NCBI GenBank assembly: GCA_947176745.1
Contig: CAMWRV010000006.1
Coordinates: forward strand, 1 to 62,630
DNA: 62,630 nt
Direction: 5' to 3'
Source of the DNA: an uncultured Muribaculaceae bacterium
Lineage (GTDB): Bacteria > Bacteroidota > Bacteroidia > Bacteroidales > Muribaculaceae
The notes beneath the pieces are model-generated. The model saw only the letters and a list, made by a program, of their open reading frames with translations. It ran no database searches and was not told the DNA's origin. Position numbers and translations under genes: made by a program. Shown one piece after another: positions 56,622 through 62,630 of the stretch (its first letter is position 1; every line of letters starts with the position of its first letter).

Positions 56622-56864
56622 TAAGACCCCATCCCACAAAAAATGTTAATGCAGGGGTCGCAGATTTCGGTCAGATTTGACCTTGCAGGTGAAGGAGCAT
56701 AGCGGGCTATGCGACTGAACCAAAAGGTCAAAGATGGCCGGAAGCTGCGATGATGCACCAACATGATTAGCCGGATGAGTGTTCATTTTAATTGTTGTTT
56801 TAACTAAAATTTATTCAAGTTAGCTCTGCCCCTGCTTTAACATTTTTTGTGGGATGGGGTCTTA
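56622..56864. mobile_element. MITE-like palindromic element B
   Basis: A 243-bp element with terminal inverted repeats of about 37 bp, starting TAAGACCCCATCCCACAA, with one mismatch. Inside are TCGCAG/CTGCGA, TTGACCTT/AAGGTCAA and a central hairpin GCATAGC/GCTATGC flanked by GAAGGA and GACTGA, the same core found inside element A. Its right end supplies the TAA stop of the gene at 56862; its left end is 4 bp from the start of the LRR gene. No transposase is encoded. Confidence 0.85.
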
Positions 56865-59800
56865 TTCAACTACAAGAACTTTCGAGACTTTGGCATAACT
56901 GTCGGACGAGGGGCCGTTGGTAGCAATGATGAAATACACTCCTCCGGGAACCCTGCGGCACCCCATGTCGGTAATATCCCATTTCGCTTCGCCGGTATCA
57001 GCACTGCCGCATTCCTTTATCACATTTCCCGCCACATCTACTACCTTGACCATCGCTCCGTCGGGAAGGCCGTCGACCGTGACGTAACCATAGTAACCGG
57101 GGCGCACAGGGTTGGGATAAGTACGAACCGAGGAGCCTCCTGTCTCGGCTGAACCGCTCATGTAAAGCTCGCACAGACCCTTGTCGGTCGAGATCATGAA
57201 CGATCCCGCAGCGGTGTTCTCGCACACGGCATAGACGTAATTGCTCGGAATCTTCGAGTTATCGGCGGTATACGTCCTCAGGATCTCGCGTCCGTCAGAA
57301 CTTGTGCATACGAGTCCGGCCCCGTTTGTGCCGAACCATTTGCGCCCCTTGCTGTCGGCCATGATCGAGTTGACAGTCACCCCGTCGAGCAGATAGTCGG
57401 CGAGGTTGGTGCCGTCATTTCGGGGCACTTTTATGCGCCTTACATCACCCGGCGACACAAGTGCCTCCGCAGGGTTGAACGTGAATATGCCGTCTCCATA
57501 ACTGACCCAGACAAGACCAGTCTGCTGATCTTCGTGAATGGCATACACGGCATTGAACGTGATCGATTCGCCGTCCTGGTCGTTGATAGTCTTCATCTGC
57601 GAGAAGGTGTCGTCAGAAGTATTGTCGAGCGTGCCGTTGTGGCTGAATATCAGCATCGGCGTACGGTTGGTATTTCCGTGGGCAAGCACGATGTTGCGGT
57701 TGCGCGACGCCCTAAGCGGGAGTACAACCGGAGCGTTGCCCGACTCGATGCCGTCGAACCTGAACTTCTTCCATTCGTGATAGGTGGAGGCCGAAGTTGT
57801 GGCAGCCCTGTCTTCAGGAGTCCACGCCCACAGCTCGGTGTATGTGCTGCCGTCGTTTGAATCCGGATTCACGTAGGCTGACCAGAGATTGCCGGAGGCG
57901 TCGAACGACGGCGAGGCGAAGACACACCTCTGGGGGAAGAACATCCCCTCCGGAGTCTCGGGAACGACGGGTATGAACCCGGTCTTCCCGTAGCCGCCGA
58001 GCACGTCGTTGGGTTTCGACATGTGGAGAGATTTCGCGGCGTCTTTCAGGTCAAGGCGGAGTATTCCGTTGTATGGCGAGCCGCAATACACATGGTCGCG
58101 GTTGTTCGGGTCTACTGCAAGGCCGTTGGGATTGCGAAACGCCAGCCCCGTCATTTCGGGCACTCTGTAGATGGTCGAGAGAGGCGTCCAGGTCATGTCG
58201 CGGTAACCGCAGATGAGATCGTTGGTTATCACGTAGTTTCCGTTATATGAATTGATAGTCTTGTCCATTCCGTAGTTGCGGACAAGCATACCGTATTCGG
58301 GATGGTATGCCATCGATGTGCTGACGTAGACATTCGAGGCGTTCGGGAAGGCATAGTCTGCAAGGACTGTCCATTCCGACGAACCGGCACGCGGCGCCCT
58401 CTTGCGGGCAATGCCCTTTCTGGCGCACGACAGCCAGAACTCCGAGCCGTCCCAAGTTCCGGCTCTTGAACTGCGGTCGGACTCCGCAAGCTCATGTCGG
58501 GTCACATTGCCGTTGCCGTCGAAGACCTGCAGCACACGGGGACCGACAATGAGAAATCCGTCGCGGAGTCTTTCAAGTCCGAGTTCGGATGTGGTCGACA
58601 CTCCGGTGCGGCGGTATACGCCGCCGCTCTTTGTTATGCGGTTACAGTAGATCTCCCCCGACGGCCCGTGAAGCAGATAGATATTGTCGTCATCGACCGG
58701 AAATATGCGGAGCATCACATCGCAGTCGCACATCTTGGTGAACTCCGAGATGTCGAACGCTTTGGGACTGCCGTAATATATCGCGTTGTCGGTTGCAATC
58801 CAGAGATTGCCCTGAAACTTGAAAACTCCGACAAGCGGCACATTGAAAACTCTTGAAGTGGCGACTTCACGGCGGCTGTCGTCGATCGAGACATAGCCGA
58901 AATTGGTGGCTATGTAGATCATTCCTTCGGAATTGTCGAAGTTGATGTTATTGACAGTCTTGTCGAGCGACGAGTCGGCGAGTTTGAGTCCGGGGACATT
59001 GTAGACATCACCGTTGTCATATACAAGGTCGATATCGCCGTCATCATATGCGACGACAAGATACTTCTTGTCGAAATTATATTCGATCGAACGCACCACA
59101 TTGCCCGACAGAAGATTCTGCGAGTTGAGATGCCTCATCTCCTCTCCCTCCTTGTCGTAACGGAACAAAACGCCGGGCATCGTGCCCACCACAGCGTCAC
59201 CCTTGACATACTGGCGCGACGCACCGAGGAAATAGGTATATCTTGATGTGTCGATGATGCGTTCCATCTGCCCGTCATAACTGGGAAGCAGGCGCCAGTC
59301 TTCCGCTCCGGCGGCAAAAGCACAGCATAACAGCAGAAGCGCAGTGACCGCAGAGGCGAGAAAATCGCGCAGCGCACGCATGGCGCGCCCGCGGTGGGAT
59401 ATGGCGTTTTTCTCATCGGCGGTCATCTCGGCAAAACAGCGGCCGGTCTCTTCGGCCACAAACACCGGGTCATATCCGAACCCGCCGTCGCCGTGCGGGC
59501 TTTCGGCTATCAATCCGCCGACACTGCCTTCGAAACAGTGCTCCTCACCCCCGGCGATCAGAGCGATCACAGTGGCGAATCGCGCGCGGCGGTCTGATTT
59601 CCCCTTCATCTCATCAAGCAGTTTAGCCACGTTGTCGGCCGGAGTGCAGTGTTCGCCGGCATAACGTGCACTGTAGACTCCCGGCGCACCGCCGAGAGCA
59701 TCGACCATGAGGCCGGTGTCGTCGGCGAAGCAGTCGTAGCCGTATCTTTCCTTAACCCATCTTGCCTTGATCAGAGCATTGCCCTCGAGTGTGTCGGCAG

Positions 59801-59933
59801 TCTCCGGTATGTCATCGTGACATCCGATCTCGGCAAGCGACACGATCTCGAAACCGCCTGAAATTATCTGGCGGGCCTCTTGTAGCTTATGGGGATTGTT
59901 GGTTGCAAAAACAAGTTTCCTGATCTTATCCAT
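56862..59933 (-). CDS. rdgB: RdgB nucleotide pyrophosphatase fused in frame to a secreted propeller protein
   Basis: Residues 1-193 are a complete RdgB/HAM1 enzyme that hydrolyses ITP/XTP/d[41 protein letters not shown] and [14 protein letters not shown]. The frame then continues without a stop through [20 protein letters not shown], a perfect signal peptide, into a large beta-propeller protein of about 820 residues with a type IX sorting-like end ([19 protein letters not shown] to VLVVE). In related genomes the two are expected as neighbouring genes. The ATG at 59381 (residue 185) could start the propeller protein independently. The stop codon lies in element B. Confidence 0.9.
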   Translation of the reverse strand: MDKIRKLVFATNNPHKLQEARQIISGGFEIVSLAEIGCHDDIPETADTLEGNALIKARWVKERYGYDCFADDTGLMVDALGGAPGVYSARYAGEHCTPADNVAKLLDEMKGKSDRRARFATVIALIAGGEEHCFEGSVGGLIAESPHGDGGFGYDPVFVAEETGRCFAEMTADEKNAISHRGRAMRALRDFLASAVTALLLLCCAFAAGAEDWRLLPSYDGQMERIIDTSRYTYFLGASRQYVKGDAVVGTMPGVLFRYDKEGEEMRHLNSQNLLSGNVVRSIEYNFDKKYLVVAYDDGDIDLVYDNGDVYNVPGLKLADSSLDKTVNNINFDNSEGMIYIATNFGYVSIDDSRREVATSRVFNVPLVGVFKFQGNLWIATDNAIYYGSPKAFDISEFTKMCDCDVMLRIFPVDDDNIYLLHGPSGEIYCNRITKSGGVYRRTGVSTTSELGLERLRDGFLIVGPRVLQVFDGNGNVTRHELAESDRSSRAGTWDGSEFWLSCARKGIARKRAPRAGSSEWTVLADYAFPNASNVYVSTSMAYHPEYGMLVRNYGMDKTINSYNGNYVITNDLICGYRDMTWTPLSTIYRVPEMTGLAFRNPNGLAVDPNNRDHVYCGSPYNGILRLDLKDAAKSLHMSKPNDVLGGYGKTGFIPVVPETPEGMFFPQRCVFASPSFDASGNLWSAYVNPDSNDGSTYTELWAWTPEDRAATTSASTYHEWKKFRFDGIESGNAPVVLPLRASRNRNIVLAHGNTNRTPMLIFSHNGTLDNTSDDTFSQMKTINDQDGESITFNAVYAIHEDQQTGLVWVSYGDGIFTFNPAEALVSPGDVRRIKVPRNDGTNLADYLLDGVTVNSIMADSKGRKWFGTNGAGLVCTSSDGREILRTYTADNSKIPSNYVYAVCENTAAGSFMISTDKGLCELYMSGSAETGGSSVRTYPNPVRPGYYGYVTVDGLPDGAMVKVVDVAGNVIKECGSADTGEAKWDITDMGCRRVPGGVYFIIATNGPSSDSYAKVSKVLVVE
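59379..59381 (-). other. Internal ATG that may start the secreted propeller protein
   Basis: M185 of the fusion is followed by an n-region RALRD, a hydrophobic core and a cleavage site AAGA-ED, forming a normal signal peptide of about 26 residues. The same residues form the expected last helix of RdgB. Confidence 0.5.
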
Positions 59934-59959
59934 CTAATCCATAACGTCGGCACATGACC

Positions 59960-61291
59960 CTATATTGCATGTCGCGATCGTGTGCGCGCGCGTGAGAGGG
60001 ATTCCTCAGGCGCAAGCAGAGCTCTTCTGACAGAGAATATCGACAGCGACATGACAATAGTCTCGCACGTCACCCATACCACCGCGCTTCCTGCCGCTCC
60101 GAAACGCGGCACAAGCAGAGCGTTGAGCACGACTCCGGCCGCCGCGGCGACAAGCGAATTGCGGTTAACCGCCCTGTCGCGCCCGAGCGGTGTCAGTATC
60201 TGCATCACGAGAAGCTGCTCAATCGCGAACACCACTATGAACGGGAATATGATCCTGACCGGAAGCACCGCACCCTCATAACCGGGACCGCACAGGAGCA
60301 TGACGGCTTCGGGCGCGAACACCACTCCCAGCACGGAAACCGGAACCGCCGCGCAAATCAGAACGCGCACGTATCTGACAGACTCCTTGCGGATGACATC
60401 TCTTCGGCCTTGCGAGGCAAGAACGCTTGTGCGCGGCATGACTGCCATTCCGAGCGCGGTGATAAGAGCGAGAAATATTGAAAAGAGCTTGACTGCCGTG
60501 CTGTAGTATCCTACTTCCGTGTCGGTCGAGACGAATCCGAGTATCACCACATTGAGAGTGGTGTAGAACGCGGTCAGCAGCATGTATGTGCCGAGCGAGA
60601 AAAAGGGGCGGGCATATCTCCGCGCATCTTCAGCCGCACGTCTGAGAGAGACAATACCCTGCGGGAAAGCGACATAGAGGCGAGTACGCCACATATTGAC
60701 CGCCGCTGTCACCGCCACGACAGTCATGGTCAGGAAATAATAGAGGAAAGTATCGTCGGGGCCTTTGACAGTCAGGAAGACCGCCGCCACATATGCGGCG
60801 CGTACAACCACAGTCCGCACCGTGATGTAACGGAATTTCCCTATGCCGCGCCAGAACCACTCGACAATAAAGAGATTGAACAGGAGCTTGCACATGCCGA
60901 CCCCCATCAGCCGCCAATGCTCGCGCAGCTGGGGAACGGCGACTGTCACCGCAGCCATCGCCACAAGACAGACAAGAGTCATGACACCGTTGACCGCGAG
61001 CAGACCGGAAAGAACCCGCCCGAGACCTTCAGGCGAGCCGCCGGCCTTCGCAGTCTCGCGAATGCCGAGTATGGATATGCCCATCATCGAGATGAGTATG
61101 AACCATGTGACCACACTGTCGATAAAGCCGACAAGACCTATGTCTGCCACACCGAGCACCCTCGAAACGTGAGGATACACTATAAGCGGGAAGACATAAG
61201 TCGCCCCTGTCAGCATAGCCGACCACATCAGTCCGCTTCTCACGCCTCCGCTTTCGGGGCACGCGCGCGACGTATCTTTCAGCGCATTCAT
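59960..61291 (-). CDS. Polysaccharide flippase (Wzx/RfbX-like)
   Basis: A 443-residue inner-membrane protein with 12 or more hydrophobic segments, of the oligosaccharide flippase type (LMWSAMLTGATYVFPLIVYP, LGFVSTDTEVGYYSTAVKLF). It would move lipid-linked glycan repeat units across the membrane. No glycosyltransferase cluster is adjacent, so its substrate is unknown. It is the first gene of the group leading to the rdgB fusion (26 bp gap). Confidence 0.88.
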   Translation of the reverse strand: MNALKDTSRACPESGGVRSGLMWSAMLTGATYVFPLIVYPHVSRVLGVADIGLVGFIDSVVTWFILISMMGISILGIRETAKAGGSPEGLGRVLSGLLAVNGVMTLVCLVAMAAVTVAVPQLREHWRLMGVGMCKLLFNLFIVEWFWRGIGKFRYITVRTVVVRAAYVAAVFLTVKGPDDTFLYYFLTMTVVAVTAAVNMWRTRLYVAFPQGIVSLRRAAEDARRYARPFFSLGTYMLLTAFYTTLNVVILGFVSTDTEVGYYSTAVKLFSIFLALITALGMAVMPRTSVLASQGRRDVIRKESVRYVRVLICAAVPVSVLGVVFAPEAVMLLCGPGYEGAVLPVRIIFPFIVVFAIEQLLVMQILTPLGRDRAVNRNSLVAAAAGVVLNALLVPRFGAAGSAVVWVTCETIVMSLSIFSVRRALLAPEESLSRARTRSRHAI

Positions 61292-61301
61292 GATCAGAGG
61301 G

Positions 61302-61334
61302 CAAATTTAGGAATTTTTTTTGTAATTTTGCAAT
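61302..61334 (-). promoter_or_regulatory. Promoter of the flippase-rdgB operon
   Basis: The minus strand reads ATTG (61334-61331), a 21-nt spacer and TAAATTTG (61309-61302). The start would lie only a few bases from the ATG at 61291, so the mRNA would be nearly leaderless. Confidence 0.55.
61323..61330 (+). promoter_or_regulatory. leuS: -7 box of leuS
   Basis: TAATTTTG fits the consensus, but there is no good TTTG upstream at the right distance. It lies inside the divergent flippase promoter, so the two may compete. Confidence 0.5.
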
Positions 61335-61400
61335 TCAGACAGCAGGATAACCGCCCGAAGCGGCATCCGAGCGACAAAGACACTATTTATCAACACCATA

Positions 61401-62630
61401 ATGGAGTATAATCACAAGGAAATCGAGAAGCGCTGGCAGGAGTTCTGGCGCGAGAACCGGATCTATGAGGTAAAGGAAGACCCGGAGCGCAGAAAGTTCT
61501 ACGTGCTCGACATGTTCCCCTACCCTTCGGGAGCGGGGCTTCACGTCGGCCATCCGTTGGGCTACATAGCCAGCGACATCTATGCGCGCTTCAAGCGCCA
61601 GCAGGGCTTCAACGTGCTTCATCCGATGGGCTACGACGCCTACGGCCTCCCCGCCGAGCAGTATGCCATCCAGACGGGCCAGCACCCCGAGAAGACCACG
61701 ACCGAGAACATCGCCCGCTATCGCGAGCAGCTCGACAAGATCGGGTTCTCATTCGACTGGAGCCGCGAGGTGCGCACCTGCGACCCTGACTATTACCGCT
61801 GGACGCAGTGGGCGTTCATGCAAATGTTTAATTCATATTATGACCTTGATCTGGGCAACGCGATGCCCGTGTCGCGTCTGACTGAACATTTCGCGGCGCA
61901 CGGATCAGAGGGCATCAACCCCGCCGCCGGCAAGGAGATGGCTTTCACTGCCGACGAATGGAACGCACTGACCGAAAAGGAGCAGCGCGAACGGCTCATG
62001 AACTACCGCATAGCCTATCAGGGGGAGACAATGGTAAACTGGTGCCCGCAGCTCGGCACGGTGCTTGCCAACGACGAGGTGAGCGAGGGGCTGAGCGTGC
62101 GCGGCGGTTACCCGGTGGAGCAGAAACTGATGAACCAGTGGTGTCTCCGCGTGTCGGCCTATGCCCCGCGTCTTCTCGAAGATCTTGACACTCTCGAGTG
62201 GAGCGACTCGCTCAAGGAGACGCAGCGCAACTGGATAGGCCGCTCCGAAGGAGCCGAGATGCGCTTCGACGTGGCAGACTCCGACATCTCGCTCGAGATT
62301 TTCACCACTCGCGCCGACACCGTATTCGGAGTGACATTCATGGTGCTCGCTCCTGAATCTGAATATGTCAGCCTGCTGACCGTTCCGGAACAGAAAGCCG
62401 CCGTCAGCGCATACCTCGACGAGGTGAAGCACAAGACCGAACGCGAGCGTCAGATCGAGAAGAAAGTCTCGGGCGTATTCACCGGCAGCTATGCTGTCAA
62501 CCCTCTGACGGGAGAGAAGATTCCGGTGTGGGTCAGCGACTACGTGCTTGCAGGCTACGGCACCGGAGCTATCATGGCCGTTCCCGCGCATGACTCGCGC
62601 GACTACGCTTTCGCACGTCATTTCAATCTG
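61401..62630 (+). CDS. leuS: Leucyl-tRNA synthetase, N-terminal part
   Basis: Charges tRNA-Leu. The frame starts at the ATG at 61401 and is still open after 410 codons at the window edge, so the rest, including the KMSKS loop, lies outside. The class I HIGH-type motif HVGHPLGY and [19 protein letters not shown] are present. The editing domain includes [19 protein letters not shown] and [15 protein letters not shown]. Both tRNA-Leu genes of this window would be its substrates. Confidence 0.96.
   Translation, partial: MEYNHKEIEKRWQEFWRENRIYEVKEDPERRKFYVLDMFPYPSGAGLHVGHPLGYIASDIYARFKRQQGFNVLHPMGYDAYGLPAEQYAIQTGQHPEKTTTENIARYREQLDKIGFSFDWSREVRTCDPDYYRWTQWAFMQMFNSYYDLDLGNAMPVSRLTEHFAAHGSEGINPAAGKEMAFTADEWNALTEKEQRERLMNYRIAYQGETMVNWCPQLGTVLANDEVSEGLSVRGGYPVEQKLMNQWCLRVSAYAPRLLEDLDTLEWSDSLKETQRNWIGRSEGAEMRFDVADSDISLEIFTTRADTVFGVTFMVLAPESEYVSLLTVPEQKAAVSAYLDEVKHKTERERQIEKKVSGVFTGSYAVNPLTGEKIPVWVSDYVLAGYGTGAIMAVPAHDSRDYAFARHFNL

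Overview
The window is a GC-rich bacterial chromosome segment that I read as Bacteroidales, most likely a Muribaculaceae-type gut bacterium. The evidence is the fused rpsL-rpsG-fusA-rpsJ to rpsH ribosomal cluster with no tuf between fusA and rpsJ, promoters of the Bacteroidetes type (TTTG, about 19-20 nt, TAnnTTTG), the order rpsU-xerC-hpf, the order DUF6089-uppS-bamA-ompH-ompH-murI, and several secreted proteins ending in type-IX-secretion-like C-terminal domains. The species cannot be fixed from sequence alone.

Layout. 1-10690 (minus) is the str/S10/spc ribosomal protein operon, from rpsL to rpsH. It has one clear promoter upstream of rpsL and several structured gaps, the most striking between rplP and rpmC. 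11004-18545 (minus) holds two large secreted proteins, a fibronectin-like adhesin and an M6 metalloprotease. 19066-23324 holds a GlmU-like nucleotidyltransferase (minus), an X-Pro aminopeptidase and a gamma-carbonic-anhydrase-like protein (plus). 23424-29979 (minus) holds two more large surface proteins and a class A acid phosphatase. 30171-43372 (plus) is housekeeping: rpsU, xerC-like, hpf, mltG, a DUF4421 protein, a shortened ribD, a DUF6242 lipoprotein, then the envelope block DUF6089-uppS-bamA-ompH-ompH-murI. 43397-48564 has a small unknown gene, tRNA-Leu(UAA), rpoN, a membrane protein of unknown role, tRNA-Leu(CAA) and a MATE transporter. 48602-51788 (minus) is GT2-trmB-mrp. 51985-55114 (plus) is a GH3-family gene broken by a tandem duplication, then ugd. 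55250-61291 (minus) is a flippase, an rdgB gene fused to a propeller protein, and a leucine-rich-repeat protein. leuS runs off the right edge.

The observations most worth a second look are these. (1) Two kinds of MITE-like palindromic element have different terminal inverted repeats but the same inner hairpin core; each lies hard against start or stop codons, and the A family carries a preserved 17-codon mini-ORF. (2) RdgB is fused in frame to a secreted propeller protein, with the signal peptide buried at the junction. (3) A perfect 248-bp tandem duplication frameshifts a GH3-family gene. (4) A candidate three-helix RNA sits inside the ribosomal operon between rplP and rpmC. (5) The RibD reductase domain lacks its C-terminal end.
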